A stretch of 64,000 nt of DNA from Micrococcaceae bacterium Sec5.8 (GCA_039636775.1 CP143429.1:1054001-1118000), one strand, 5' to 3'. Counted from the stretch's first letter, positions 45,681 through 55,454 are shown. Translations and numbers: made by a program. Notes: generated from the sequence alone by a model not told the origin.

Positions 45681-46136
45681 ATGAGCCTTGAACAGCTGTA
45701 CCAGCAGATCATTCTGGAGCACGCGAAGCTGCGCACCGGCAGCGGACTGGCGGAGGCGCCCGTTCCCGCGGACGCGGCCACCGGACAGTCCCACCAGCTC
45801 AACCCGGTCTGCGGGGACGAGATCACCGTCCGGGTGGCGGTGTCCGACGGCAAGGTAGCCCAGCTGCGCTGGGACGGGGCGGGATGTTCGATCTCCATGG
45901 CGTCGGCCTCGGTCCTCACCGAACTTGCCGAGGGCATGGACGTGGAGAGCTTCACGGCAGTGATCGGTAACTTCCGTGAGGTCCTGCGATCCCGGGGAAA
46001 AGTGGCCGCGGACCCGGAGATCCTCGGCGACGCGTCAGCCTTCGAAGGTGTCGCGAAATACGCTGCCAGGGTCAAGTGCGCCATGATTTCCTGGGTTGCG
46101 GCCGAGGACGCCCTGGCCCAGGCGCTGACACCCTAG
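45681..46136 (+). CDS. sufU: SufU iron-sulfur cluster assembly protein
   Basis: A 151-residue SufU family protein that accepts persulfide sulfur from SufS through a zinc-bound site. The three conserved cysteines are present in NPVCGDE, GAGCSIS and RVKCAMISW. An insertion between the second and third motifs is typical of SufU rather than IscU. The ATG at 45681 has AAGGAAA upstream. Its last codons overlap the convergent minus-strand gene by 4 bases. Confidence 0.94.
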   Translation: MSLEQLYQQIILEHAKLRTGSGLAEAPVPADAATGQSHQLNPVCGDEITVRVAVSDGKVAQLRWDGAGCSISMASASVLTELAEGMDVESFTAVIGNFREVLRSRGKVAADPEILGDASAFEGVAKYAARVKCAMISWVAAEDALAQALTP

Positions 46137-46354
46137 CTCAGCAGGCCGGCAATCCCGATGGCCGCCGTCGCCGCCCCGAGCAGCATCGAAATGCTGACCA
46201 GGACAAGGTGAACGGTGAGGAATCGGGTCGCTTTGCCGTTGGCGTCCCGGGCCCTGGGATCCTTCCGGACCCGGCGCAGGAACTGCGGCCAGACGGCGAG
46301 AGACCACACGCCCGCCACCATCAGGACGACGGACAGGAATGCCGGCAACTCCAC
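46133..46354 (-). CDS. Small two-helix membrane protein (SCO4848-like)
   Basis: A 73-residue protein with two hydrophobic helices (about 3-24 and 46-70) separated by a charged loop with RRVRKDPRARDANGKATRF. The pattern GVWSLAVWPQFL and FLTVHLVLVSISMLLG resembles a small conserved actinobacterial membrane family (SCO4848-like). Function is unknown. It is 2 bases downstream of the SRPBCC gene on the same strand, so the two are probably co-transcribed. Confidence 0.7.
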   Translation of the reverse strand: MELPAFLSVVLMVAGVWSLAVWPQFLRRVRKDPRARDANGKATRFLTVHLVLVSISMLLGAATAAIGIAGLLS

Positions 46355-46356
46355 CG

Positions 46357-46854
46357 CTAGTGGCTTTCGAGCCAGGCCTGGGCCTGGGTGGACTGGAGCT
46401 TCAGGGCCTTGCCCACCATCGGCTCCGCCGCGTCGGCGATCTTGCCGCCCAGGAACGGCACCGAGGACGTGACCGTGCCCTCAAGCTCGATCCGGGTGCC
46501 GCCGCCGTCGGTGACGAGGCGCTGGACCGCGTTGACGTCCAGGGGTGCGCCGGAGACCTTCAGGGTGATGGTGCTTTGCCGCGAGCCGTCAGTCGCGGGG
46601 GCATCCCACTTCTCCAGCTGCGTCACTTTCAGGCTTTCACCGACGAACTTGCGGGCCATGTCCGGCATCCGGTCGGTCGGGATGGTGCGCACCGTGGTGG
46701 TGCTGAAGGCGCCGGCGGGATCGCCGTCCACCGCGAAAGACTCCAGGGTTCCGCCGACGAGCGCACTCGTGTGGCGCAGGAAGTCCTCGTTCACGAAGAC
46801 CGCCGTGACGCGGTCAACGCTGTGGGGAAGGTGGGTGGATGCGCTTAATGCCAT
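46357..46854 (-). CDS. DUF2505-like SRPBCC-fold protein
   Basis: A 165-residue soluble protein whose pattern (N-terminal LPHSVDRVTAVFVNEDFLR, a middle LEKWD, and ELEGTVTSSVPFLGGKIADAAEP near the end) fits the DUF2505 family of START/SRPBCC-fold proteins, which may bind hydrophobic ligands. The ATG at 46854 has GGAGGA nine bases before it on the minus strand; the longer frame reaching 47181 overlaps another gene. It sits between the small membrane protein and an SDR/DUF2867 protein on the same strand. Confidence 0.75.
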   Translation of the reverse strand: MALSASTHLPHSVDRVTAVFVNEDFLRHTSALVGGTLESFAVDGDPAGAFSTTTVRTIPTDRMPDMARKFVGESLKVTQLEKWDAPATDGSRQSTITLKVSGAPLDVNAVQRLVTDGGGTRIELEGTVTSSVPFLGGKIADAAEPMVGKALKLQSTQAQAWLESH

Positions 46855-46898
46855 GGGGGTCCTCCGGGTGGAACGGGTGTTTTCGGGCTTCTGACATC

Positions 46899-48434
46899 CT
46901 ATGCGGTGTGCCCGGCAGGCTCCGATTCCGCATCCTGGAGGGCCTTCGCCGCGGCGGTGATGTTCCGCGACATCGCCGGGAAGATCAGGCTGTGGAAGGG
47001 CAGCACCGCCAGCCAGTACAGCCGCCCGCTGAGGCCCTTGGGGAAGAAGATCGCCCGCTGGCGGTACCGGCTGCCGGTTCCTTCCGGCTCCACCGAGAGC
47101 TCCAGCCAGGCCCGGCCGGGGGCACGCATCTCGGCGCGCAGCCGGAGCAGCCGGCCGCGGTCGATCCGCTCCGCCCGCCACCAGTCCACTACCTCGCCTT
47201 CGGCCAGCAGGTGCGGGTGGCGGCGGCCGCGCAACAGCCCGGCTCCGCCGGTGAGCTTGTCCAGCAGGCCGCGGACGCGCCAGGCCAGAGGCATGGAGTA
47301 CCAGCCGTTCTGCCCGCCGATCCCTTCGATGATGGTCCAGATGTGCTTCGGGTCCACGTCGCTGGAGTAGCTGCGTTCATCCAAGTACACGCGGTGGCCG
47401 GCCCACTCGGGGTCGGACGGCAGCGGATCGGCGTCGGCGCCCGCGCTGGCCCAGGTGGTGGCCACCTGGCCGTCGCGCTCCTTGCCCAGGGCGAGCGCCA
47501 CTGCCCGGCGGTAGGGGGTGAGGCCGCCTTCCGGCGCGGGAATGTACGCGTCGATGTCGCGTTCCCGGGTGACGGCGTCGTGCTGGAGGGACTCCACCAG
47601 CGGCAGGGACATTGACAGCGGAATGGGTGTGGTCAGTGCCACCCACATGCCCGCAAGTTTGGGCGCGGGAATGGGGAGCGCCAGCACCACGCGGTGGGGG
47701 AGCCCGGCCTCTGCGGCGTATTCCTGCATCATGCCCGCGTAACTGAGGACCTGGCGGCAGCCGATGTCGAAGGTACGGTTGATGGGACCGTCCAGCGCTG
47801 CCGCCCCGACGAGGTAGTGCAGGACGTCGCGGACCGCAATCGCCTCGATCTTGTTGCGGACCCAGCTGGGGGCCGGCATCAGGGGCAGGGTCTCGGACAG
47901 GTGCCGGATCATCTCGAACGACGCCGAACCGGAACCGATCACCACCCCTGCCTGGAAGACGACGGCGTCCACCGGGCTGTCGAGGAAAACCTTGCCCACG
48001 GCCTCGCGGGACCTCATATGGGTGGACAATTCGGAGCCGGCCGGGTGCAGGCCGCCCAGGTAGACGATCCTGTCCACGCCGGCGTCTGTTGCCGCCTTCG
48101 CCGCGGTCTGGGCCATCGCCTGTTCCTTGGATTCAAAGCCCGACCCGGCAGCCATGGAATGGACCAGATAGTAGAGCACGTCCACGCCGTCCAGTGCCGC
48201 CTGGAGCGCCTCGCCATCGTCGAGGCTGCTTTGAACCACCTCGACGTCGGCCAGCCACGGGACCCCGGCGATCTTGGCCGGCGTCCGGACCAGGACCTTC
48301 ACGGTGTGCCCGGCCTCCAGCAGCCTGGGCACCAGCCGGCCGCCGATATAGCCGCTGGCGCCGGTGACGAGCACCGTCCTGGGCGGAACGGTGTGCGAGG
48401 ATGCGGTCTGGGGGGTTTCGGGGGTGCCGGTCAT
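46899..48434 (-). CDS. SDR-family NAD(P)-dependent protein with C-terminal DUF2867 domain
   Basis: A 511-residue two-part protein. The first 300 residues form an extended short-chain dehydrogenase fold with VLVTGASGYIGGRL and the nucleoside-diphosphate-sugar epimerase-like segment VDVLYYLVHSM. The last 170 form a DUF2867 (SRPBCC-like) region with RAIFFPKGLSGRLYWLAVLPFHSLIF. The usual YxxxK pair of active SDRs is not obvious. The ATG at 48434 has AAGGAG seven bases upstream. Such proteins are common in actinobacteria, and substrates are unknown. Confidence 0.85.
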   Translation of the reverse strand: MTGTPETPQTASSHTVPPRTVLVTGASGYIGGRLVPRLLEAGHTVKVLVRTPAKIAGVPWLADVEVVQSSLDDGEALQAALDGVDVLYYLVHSMAAGSGFESKEQAMAQTAAKAATDAGVDRIVYLGGLHPAGSELSTHMRSREAVGKVFLDSPVDAVVFQAGVVIGSGSASFEMIRHLSETLPLMPAPSWVRNKIEAIAVRDVLHYLVGAAALDGPINRTFDIGCRQVLSYAGMMQEYAAEAGLPHRVVLALPIPAPKLAGMWVALTTPIPLSMSLPLVESLQHDAVTRERDIDAYIPAPEGGLTPYRRAVALALGKERDGQVATTWASAGADADPLPSDPEWAGHRVYLDERSYSSDVDPKHIWTIIEGIGGQNGWYSMPLAWRVRGLLDKLTGGAGLLRGRRHPHLLAEGEVVDWWRAERIDRGRLLRLRAEMRAPGRAWLELSVEPEGTGSRYRQRAIFFPKGLSGRLYWLAVLPFHSLIFPAMSRNITAAAKALQDAESEPAGHTA

Positions 48435-48604
48435 GATGACTCCTTGTCGTCTGGAAGGCATTCGGAGCGCCAGCCCGTTTGGACGGCCGTGTATCCTGCC
48501 AGCCTAGCCCCGGGCGGGCGGTAGGCTGGAGGTACCCGGGATTCTCGCGAATTCCGGCTATTCGTGTTGCCTGCATTCCCGTGATCCCTTCAGGAGTTAC
48601 AGCT

Positions 48605-51600
48605 ATGAGCCCCAACGGCCCCTCTCTCACCGGTCTGCGCCGTGTACTTGCCGAGGACCGGAACTACGCCCGTGTCCGCGCTGAGGCGGCCCGCGGATTC
48701 GCGGCCCGCAGCGAGGATTACCAGATCAGCGCCCCCGCCGGCCTGCGCTCGGCGCTGTTGGCGGAAATGGCGGATGGACTGACTGCCCTGGCGGACAACG
48801 CGGCGGAGAACACAACGGACAGCACAGCCGACGGCGCAGCAGCCACCACGGCCAACGCGTCCGCCGACGGGGCAGCGAACGGCCGCGTGGCGCCGGTAGT
48901 GCTGGCCATCACCGCGACCGGCCGTGAAGCCGAAGACCTCACGGAGGCGTTGCGCGCGTTCCTGCCGGCCGACGCCGTCGCCGAATTCCCCAGCTGGGAA
49001 ACGCTCCCGCACGAGCGGCTCTCGCCGCGCTCGGATACCGTGGGACGGCGCTTGTCGGTGTTGCGCCGGCTCGCCCACCCCGAATTGTCCGCTGCCGGTG
49101 CCTTGCGCGTCGTGGTGGCCCCGGTGCGCGCCGTGGTCCAGCCGATCGTGGCGGGTCTCGGGGAGTTAGTTCCTGTCATGCTGAAAGTGGGCCAGGAGGT
49201 TCCGTTCAGCGACGTCGTCCGGAACCTCGCCGACGCCGCTTACGCCCGGGTGGACATGGTGACCCGGCGCGGCGAGTTCGCCGTCCGCGGCGGCATGCTG
49301 GATGTCTTCCCGCCCACGGAGGACCACCCCATCCGGGTGGAGTTCTTCGGCGACGAAGTGGACCAGATGCGCTGGTTCGCGGTCGCCGACCAGCGCTCGT
49401 TGAGCGCACCCGGGGTGCACCACCCCACAGAGCTGCACGCTCCGCCGTGCCGGGAAATCCTCATCACGCCGTCTGTGATGTCCCGCGCCGCGACGCTGAA
49501 ATCACAGCTGCCAGCCGCCGCGGACATGCTGGAAAAGATTGCCGGCGGCATCGCCGTCGAGGGTATGGAGTCCCTGGCTCCGGTGCTGGTGGACGCCATG
49601 GTGCCGTTCCTGGACCAGTTCCCGCCCGGTTCGATGGCGGTGGTGATCGAGCCCGAAAAGGTCCGGACCCGCGCCCATGACCTCGCCGCCACCAATGAGG
49701 AATTCCTGGAGGCGGCCTGGTCCACCGCGTCCGACGGCGGCACGGTGCCTCTGGCCTTGGACACTGTCCTGACCTCCGCGGCGTCCGCGGCGCTGCATTC
49801 GGCGAGCTTCCGGTCCCTGACCGAAACCCGTTCCGCAGCCCTCAGCCACGAGGTGTCCTGGTGGTCCATCACCTCCCTGGCCACCGACGAGGAGCTGCTG
49901 CCCGACGTCGACGTCCTGAACCTGCACGCCCGCGAACCGCGCGGCTACCAGGGCGACGTCGCTGAAATGATGGCGTTCATCGGCTCCAGGGTGCGGGAGC
50001 AGTGGCGGATCGTGGTCGTCACCGAAGGCCCCGGCCCCGCCCAGCGCCTGGCGGAACTTCTCCACGACCACGACATCCCGTGCGCCCGCGTCGATTCCCT
50101 GGACGGGGACCCCCAGCCCGGGTTGATCGAACTGACCACCGCGGCCCTCGGCCGCGGGTTTGTGCTGGATCCGCTGAAGCTTGCGCTCCTGACCGAGGCT
50201 GACCTGCTGGGACGGACCTCCGCCGGTTCCACCAAGGACATGCGCCGGATGCCGTCCAAGCGGCGCAACGCCGTCGACCCCCTGCAGCTGGTGGCCGGAG
50301 ACTCCGTGGTGCACGAACAGCACGGCATCGGCCGGTTCGTGGAACTGATCCAGCGCAGAGTTGCTGGCGGCGGGGACGGGGTGCGCGAGTACCTCGTCCT
50401 CGAATACGCGCCGTCCAAGCGCGGCGCTCCGGGTGACCGGCTCTTTGTGCCCACGGACCAGCTGGACCAGGTCACCCGCTACGTCGGCGGGGACACCCCG
50501 GGGCTGAGCAAGATGGGCGGTGCGGACTGGGCCAGCACCAAGTCCAGGGCCCGCAAGGCGGTCAAGGAAATTGCCGGTGAACTGATCCGGCTCTACTCGG
50601 CCCGGATGGCGTCCCGCGGTTACGCTTTCGGACCCGACACCCCGTGGCAGCGTGAGCTCGAGGAAGCCTTCCCGTACGTGGAAACCCCGGACCAGTTGAC
50701 CACCATCAACGAGGTCAAGGCCGACATGGAGCGGGAGATCCCCATGGACCGGCTGATCTCCGGCGATGTGGGCTACGGAAAGACCGAGATCGCCGTGCGG
50801 GCGGCGTTCAAGGCCGTCCAGGACGGCAAACAGGTTGCCGTGCTGGTACCCACCACCCTGCTCGCGCAGCAGCACTATGAAACCTTCACGGAGAGGTTTT
50901 CCGGCTTCCCGCTGGTGGTCAAGCCGCTGTCCCGCTTCCAGAGCGGCAAGGAAGCGAAAGAGACAGCCGAAGGCGTTAAGGGCGGTTCCGTGGACGTCGT
51001 CATCGGCACCCACCGGCTCCTGTCCAAGGACTTCGCGTTCAAGGATCTGGGCCTGGTGATCGTGGACGAGGAGCAGCGCTTCGGCGTCGAACACAAGGAG
51101 GCGCTCAAGAAGATGCGCACCAACGTTGACGTCCTGGCGATGAGTGCCACCCCGATTCCCCGAACCCTGGAAATGTCGCTGACCGGCATCCGTGAGACGT
51201 CCACCCTGGCCACCCCGCCGGAGGAACGCCACCCGGTCCTGACCTACGTCGGCCCCTACACGGACAAGCAGACGTCCGCCGCGATCCGCCGCGAACTCAT
51301 GCGCGAAGGCCAGGTGTTTTTCGTGCACAACCGGGTCTCCACCATTGACCGCACCGCGGCGAAGATCCGCGAGCTGATCCCGGAAGCCCGGGTGGAGGTG
51401 GCGCACGGGCAGATGTCCGAGAGCCGGCTGGAACAAATCATCGTGGATTTCTGGGAAAAGCGCTTCGACGTGCTGGTCTGCACCACCATCATCGAGACCG
51501 GCCTGGACATCTCCAACGCGAACACGCTGATCGTGGACGGTGCCGACAAATACGGTCTTTCCCAGCTGCACCAGCTGCGCGGCCGGGTGGGCCGCGGCCG

Positions 51601-52348
51601 GGAACGCGCCTACGCCTACTTCCTGTACCCGTCGGAGAAACCGCTGGGCGAGGTGGCGCTGGAGCGGCTCAAAGCCGTCGCCACGCACAACGAGCTCGGT
51701 GCCGGCATGCAGCTGGCCATGAAGGACCTTGAGATCCGCGGTGCCGGCAACCTCCTGGGCGGGGAGCAGTCCGGGCACATCCAGGGCGTCGGATTCGATC
51801 TCTACATCCGGCTGGTCGGGGAGGCCGTGGCGGAATACCGGGGCGAGGCCGAGGAGAAGGCCGCGGAGATGAAGATCGAGCTGCCGGTCAACGCCCACCT
51901 GCCGCACGACTACGTGCCGGGTGAACGGCTGCGCCTGGAGGCCTACCGCAAGCTCGCCGGCGCCATCACCTACGAGGCGATCGACGAGGTGCTCGCCGAG
52001 CTCGTGGACCGCTACGGGGAGCTGCCGCTGCCCGCAAAGAACCTGATCGACGTCGCCCGCTTCCGGGTGGGCGCCCGCGAGGCCGGACTCAGCGACGTAG
52101 CGCTGCAGGGCAACTTCATCAAGTTCTCCCCGGCGCAGCTGCCCGAGTCCAAGCTCATGCGGCTCACCCGGATGTACCCCGGCGCACAGTCCAAGCCGGC
52201 CCTGGACACGGTGCTCGTGCCGAAGCCCAAGACCGCCCGGATCGGCGGCCGGGACCTCCAGGATGCCGAAATTCTCGAGTGGGCCAACGGCGTCATCCGC
52301 AACATCTTCTCCGACGCGCCGCTGGCCGTCTCACCGGCGGTGAAATAA
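48605..52348 (+). CDS. mfd: Transcription-repair coupling factor Mfd
   Basis: An ATP-dependent translocase that removes RNA polymerase stalled at DNA lesions and recruits UvrA. The 1247-residue protein has the N-terminal UvrB-like domain, the RNA-polymerase-interacting CarD-like domain (about 560-640, with GDSVVHEQHGIGRFV), and the RecG-like helicase domains with Walker A GDVGYGKTEIAVRA, the DEEQ box VIVDEEQRFG, SATPIPRTL, and TTIIETGLDI with QLRGRVGR. The C-terminal TRCF domain is complete. The ATG at 48605 follows CAGGAG; the extension from 48479 is unsupported. An Ala/Thr-rich insertion lies near residues 62-95. Confidence 0.97.
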   Translation: MSPNGPSLTGLRRVLAEDRNYARVRAEAARGFAARSEDYQISAPAGLRSALLAEMADGLTALADNAAENTTDSTADGAAATTANASADGAANGRVAPVVLAITATGREAEDLTEALRAFLPADAVAEFPSWETLPHERLSPRSDTVGRRLSVLRRLAHPELSAAGALRVVVAPVRAVVQPIVAGLGELVPVMLKVGQEVPFSDVVRNLADAAYARVDMVTRRGEFAVRGGMLDVFPPTEDHPIRVEFFGDEVDQMRWFAVADQRSLSAPGVHHPTELHAPPCREILITPSVMSRAATLKSQLPAAADMLEKIAGGIAVEGMESLAPVLVDAMVPFLDQFPPGSMAVVIEPEKVRTRAHDLAATNEEFLEAAWSTASDGGTVPLALDTVLTSAASAALHSASFRSLTETRSAALSHEVSWWSITSLATDEELLPDVDVLNLHAREPRGYQGDVAEMMAFIGSRVREQWRIVVVTEGPGPAQRLAELLHDHDIPCARVDSLDGDPQPGLIELTTAALGRGFVLDPLKLALLTEADLLGRTSAGSTKDMRRMPSKRRNAVDPLQLVAGDSVVHEQHGIGRFVELIQRRVAGGGDGVREYLVLEYAPSKRGAPGDRLFVPTDQLDQVTRYVGGDTPGLSKMGGADWASTKSRARKAVKEIAGELIRLYSARMASRGYAFGPDTPWQRELEEAFPYVETPDQLTTINEVKADMEREIPMDRLISGDVGYGKTEIAVRAAFKAVQDGKQVAVLVPTTLLAQQHYETFTERFSGFPLVVKPLSRFQSGKEAKETAEGVKGGSVDVVIGTHRLLSKDFAFKDLGLVIVDEEQRFGVEHKEALKKMRTNVDVLAMSATPIPRTLEMSLTGIRETSTLATPPEERHPVLTYVGPYTDKQTSAAIRRELMREGQVFFVHNRVSTIDRTAAKIRELIPEARVEVAHGQMSESRLEQIIVDFWEKRFDVLVCTTIIETGLDISNANTLIVDGADKYGLSQLHQLRGRVGRGRERAYAYFLYPSEKPLGEVALERLKAVATHNELGAGMQLAMKDLEIRGAGNLLGGEQSGHIQGVGFDLYIRLVGEAVAEYRGEAEEKAAEMKIELPVNAHLPHDYVPGERLRLEAYRKLAGAITYEAIDEVLAELVDRYGELPLPAKNLIDVARFRVGAREAGLSDVALQGNFIKFSPAQLPESKLMRLTRMYPGAQSKPALDTVLVPKPKTARIGGRDLQDAEILEWANGVIRNIFSDAPLAVSPAVK

Positions 52349-52351
52349 CGC

Positions 52352-53185
52352 ATGATGGGAGGACACCACGCCGCATCGGGAGCCGCGGCGTGGGTGGCTG
52401 TCGCGTCGACGGGTCCCTACGCGCTGGGCTGGTATCCGCTGGACGCCACCGGGATTGTGATCGGCGGGATGGCGACGGCGGGAACAGCCCTGGTCTGCGA
52501 CTGGGACCACCGCTCCAGCACCGTGGCGCACGCGCTTCCGCCGCTGTCCAACGTGATCGCGGCGGGCATCGAGAACGCGTCCGGCGGCCACAGGCAAGGC
52601 ACGCATTCCCTGCTCGGCGCGGCGTTCTTTGTGCTGCTCGCGGCGCTCGCCGGGCAGTTCCAGCTGCAGACGGACTGGGGGCTGCTGTCGGTGGGCGCCG
52701 GGCTGCTGTGCATGTTCATGATCAACATCGCCGCCAAAGCCCTCAAACTCTTCCCGAAGTACGGCTGGATCAGCAACTGGGTCTTCGCCCTGACGATGGC
52801 CGGGCTGGTCACCTGGTTTGCCCCGCACCAGTGGATCTGGCTTCCGGTCTCGATGCTGACCGGAGTGCTGGTGCACATCGTCGGGGATATGATCACCACC
52901 GGGGGAGTGCCGCTGCTCTGGCCGGTGGTGATCAAGCCGCCGAAAGTCCTGCGGAAGCTGCCGCTGCTCAAGAACGTGTGGCGCGCCAACGGGGCGTTCT
53001 CGATTCCCCTGCTGGGCCGTGCCGGCTCACGGCGGGAATGGTTCGTGCTGATCCCGGTCAGTGCCTACGCCATGATCGGCATGTTCGGCGCGGCGCTGGA
53101 CCTGGCCGAGGTGCACTGGCCGGCCGCCGTCGCGCTCGGAACGGGGCTCGTCAGGAGCCTGTACAGGCTGCTTGCCGCAGCATAG
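52352..53185 (+). CDS. DUF457/YdjM-like membrane-bound metal-dependent hydrolase
   Basis: A 277-residue membrane protein with five or six hydrophobic segments. It carries the conserved acidic/histidine pattern of this family: CDWDHRSST, GGHRQGTHSLLG and VHIVGDMITTGGVPLLWP. Family members are annotated as membrane-bound metal-dependent hydrolases, and the E. coli member YdjM is SOS-induced. The ATG at 52352 lies 3 bases after the mfd stop, so it is very likely co-expressed with the repair gene. The substrate is unknown. Confidence 0.85.
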   Translation: MMGGHHAASGAAAWVAVASTGPYALGWYPLDATGIVIGGMATAGTALVCDWDHRSSTVAHALPPLSNVIAAGIENASGGHRQGTHSLLGAAFFVLLAALAGQFQLQTDWGLLSVGAGLLCMFMINIAAKALKLFPKYGWISNWVFALTMAGLVTWFAPHQWIWLPVSMLTGVLVHIVGDMITTGGVPLLWPVVIKPPKVLRKLPLLKNVWRANGAFSIPLLGRAGSRREWFVLIPVSAYAMIGMFGAALDLAEVHWPAAVALGTGLVRSLYRLLAAA

Positions 53186-53239
53186 TGCCGGGCCGGGGAC
53201 TCATCGCAACGTCCTTGCCAGGCCGTCCTGGTTAAAGAA

Positions 53240-53269
53240 CTGAAGCTCCGGGAGAACCCGGAGCTTCAG
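53240..53269. terminator. Strong bidirectional terminator hairpin
   Basis: A perfect 13-bp inverted repeat (53240-53252 and 53257-53269) with an AGAA tetraloop. It lies between the plus-strand mfd unit and the convergent minus-strand gene, with a T-run shortly after it on the plus strand. Confidence 0.9.
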
Positions 53270-53290
53270 TCGGTGGGGTTTTAGGGTGTT

Positions 53291-53524
53291 CTAGACTTCG
53301 CCCGCGGAATCCGAGCGGCCCAGAAGGGTCTGCGGCACCCAGAACGCCGCGGCGAACAGGGCGAGGCAGACGGCCATCGGCCACGGGTTGTCCAGCGTCA
53401 GGAAGCTCAACGAGTAGAGGGCCCCGCCGAAGAGGACCATCATCAGGACGAACAAGGTAATGCTGGAGCCAAGGCTGTTCTCGTTCTGCGGCGTCTGCTC
53501 GGTCTGCGCGGTGTTGCTGGACAT
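53291..53524 (-). CDS. Small two-helix membrane protein
   Basis: A 77-residue protein with a polar, Gln/Thr-rich N-terminus (about 1-20) and two hydrophobic segments (about 22-45 and 48-68). A GAGGAG-type ribosome site lies just upstream of the ATG at 53524. No named family was recognised. It is oriented like deoC but is separated from it, and it ends at a strong terminator. Confidence 0.75.
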   Translation of the reverse strand: MSSNTAQTEQTPQNENSLGSSITLFVLMMVLFGGALYSLSFLTLDNPWPMAVCLALFAAAFWVPQTLLGRSDSAGEV

Positions 53525-53587
53525 TCGTTCCTCCTCGGCCCCGTAGGGCTCAAAACTGTGGCGGCAGCGGTTGTTTTCGGAAAGCGG

Positions 53588-54322
53588 TCAGTACGCGGAC
53601 GAACCCTGTTCGCCCTTGACGATCGCGATGCCGGAGCTGGCGCCAATACGTGTTGCACCAGCAGCAATCATAGCCTGTGCGTCGGCGAGCGAGCGCACCC
53701 CGCCCGAGGCTTTGACGCCGAGTCCGGGACCAACTGCGCGGCGCATCAGGGCGACATCCGCAACCGTGGCGCCGCCGCCGTTGAAGCCGGTGGAGGTCTT
53801 CACGAAATCGGCGCCCGCCTCGACGGCCGCCTCGCAGGCGAGCACCTTCTGGGCATCATCCAGGAACACGGTTTCGATGATGACCTTCAGGATCGCACCG
53901 CCCTCGTGCACGGCATCGGCGACGGCACGAATGTCATCGGCCAGGGCGCCCTTGTCGTTGGCACGGGCAGCGGCAATGTTGATCACCATGTCCACTTCCT
54001 CGGCGCCGTCCAGCACCGCGCCGCGGGCCTCAAAGGCCTTGACGTCGCTGGGGGTGGCACCGAGGGGAAAGCCGACTACGGAGCACGTCAGCACACCTGT
54101 TCCTTTCAGGGCCTTCTTGACCGTCTTGACCCAGACCGGGTTGACGCACACGGATTTGAACCGGTATTCGGCGGCTTCGGCACAGACCGTAAGGATCTCG
54201 GTCTCACTCGCTTCCGGCTTGAGCAGGGTGTGGTCAATGTAGGAGGCAATATTCCCGGCGGTACCGTCGTCCCCGGCGGCTGGCGCGGCGCCCTCGGCAG
54301 CAGTGGCGGCTTCGTTGCTCAT
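53588..54322 (-). CDS. deoC: Deoxyribose-phosphate aldolase
   Basis: Cleaves 2-deoxyribose-5-phosphate to acetaldehyde and glyceraldehyde-3-phosphate in nucleoside catabolism. The 244-residue protein has [33 protein letters not shown] with a catalytic lysine, VKTSTGF with the Schiff-base lysine, and VKASGGVR. The ATG at 54322 gives a family-like N-terminus preceded by a polar Ala/Glu-rich stretch; the longer frame to 54385 is unlikely. Functional partners in the window are the sugar-phosphate mutase and the purine nucleoside phosphorylase. Confidence 0.95.
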   Translation of the reverse strand: MSNEAATAAEGAAPAAGDDGTAGNIASYIDHTLLKPEASETEILTVCAEAAEYRFKSVCVNPVWVKTVKKALKGTGVLTCSVVGFPLGATPSDVKAFEARGAVLDGAEEVDMVINIAAARANDKGALADDIRAVADAVHEGGAILKVIIETVFLDDAQKVLACEAAVEAGADFVKTSTGFNGGGATVADVALMRRAVGPGLGVKASGGVRSLADAQAMIAAGATRIGASSGIAIVKGEQGSSAY

Positions 54323-54445
54323 GGTGGTCCCTTCGTGGCTTCTCAGGTGTCCATCTTGCCATAGCGGCCCTTCGCCGGAGGTCATCCCCGCAGGGCACCC
54401 GCGCAGTGCCCTGCCCAGGGTCCAGGTGTCTGGTCAGCCGGCAGT

Positions 54446-55306
54446 TCAGGCGGCTTCGGCGAGGGGTTCGGCCAGGCCGGCACGGAGCAACTGGGCGGCG
54501 CAGACGGAGGCAGCGGAGGAGGCTGCCACGAGCAGTCCCAGCCGGACGCCGTCGAACACGGCAGCGTCCCCGATGGCCCAGATCCCCGGGACGGACGTGC
54601 GGAAGTCGCGGCGAATGACGATTCCGCCCTGCCGGGCTGTCGTCAGGCCGGCGCTGACGGCGAGCGCGTCGCGGGCAATCGGCTCCTCGGCCAGGACCAC
54701 GAGGTCCCCGGCCATGCTGGAGCCATCCTCGAACACGATCCCGGCGGCCGGGATCGTGGACCCGGCCAGGGTGGGAACCACGGACGCCGGCCGCTGCGAG
54801 GTCCGGACGGGCCGGACGCCGCGGGCGCGCAACACCGCCTCGGCCTGGCCCGCGGCGGTCCCGGTGCCGACCAGGATGCCCAACGGCCGCCGGCCCAGTA
54901 CCCGGGTGACGTCCTTGACGGCCTCGCCCAGCCGGGCGGCGTCGTCGATGGTGGAGTAGCTCAGGCACCGGCCTTCCCCTGCCAGCGGCGGGCCGGCCGG
55001 GGAGGACCCGGTGGCGATGACCAGCTGGTCGTAGCTGAATTCCAGGCCGTCCGAGGTGGTGACATAACGGCTGTCCGGGTCGATGTAGCTGGCGGGCTGG
55101 CCGAACCGCACGGATACCTGCGGGAGGGCCGCGAGTTCCAGGAGCTCCTCGGACGCGTCGTCCCGGTTGCTCAGCACAGTGATTCCGCCGGCGAACTGCG
55201 CCCGGGTGAGCTGGCGGACCAGGGCCTGCGCGGCCGGGCCCGCGCCGGCGATGACGATCCGGGGGCGGGTCTGCGAATCGCCGGGAACGGTGGTGGTGGC
55301 GGACAT
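54446..55306 (-). CDS. FAD/NAD-dependent oxidoreductase (NirB N-terminal-like)
   Basis: A 286-residue pyridine nucleotide-disulfide-type reductase fold. It has an N-terminal FAD-binding GAGPAAQALVRQL, the central LVIATGSSP motif, an NAD-binding region around GILVGTGTAAGQAEAVL, and the second FAD motif GIWAIGDAAVF near the C-terminus. It lacks the dimer-interface domain of full-length reductases and resembles the flavin part of NirB and rubredoxin reductases. It lies next to genes with nitrite-reductase and siroheme connections, so it may serve nitrogen metabolism, but its electron partner is unknown. Confidence 0.82.
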   Translation of the reverse strand: MSATTTVPGDSQTRPRIVIAGAGPAAQALVRQLTRAQFAGGITVLSNRDDASEELLELAALPQVSVRFGQPASYIDPDSRYVTTSDGLEFSYDQLVIATGSSPAGPPLAGEGRCLSYSTIDDAARLGEAVKDVTRVLGRRPLGILVGTGTAAGQAEAVLRARGVRPVRTSQRPASVVPTLAGSTIPAAGIVFEDGSSMAGDLVVLAEEPIARDALAVSAGLTTARQGGIVIRRDFRTSVPGIWAIGDAAVFDGVRLGLLVAASSAASVCAAQLLRAGLAEPLAEAA

Positions 55307-55454
55307 GGTGGGTCCCTTTCGCTGGTGGCCCGTGGTGCGGCCTGCGTGCTTGTTGGACCCAGCCTAGGCGGGTGATCTTTCCAGCGTGTTTCCCCGGTGT
55401 TGCCGGATTTGCGGTGCCCGTTCGCCAATGTTTACCGGCCGGTAATGGCGTGGG

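Noticed and set aside
48479..48604. Extended N-terminus of Mfd from an upstream in-frame start
   Set aside because: The added residues overlap the promoter region of the divergent SDR gene, and a proper ribosome site lies before the ATG at 48605.
49502..51907. An 801-residue minus-strand frame opposite mfd
   Set aside because: It is a shadow of the complete mfd gene with antisense-like composition and no recognisable motif.
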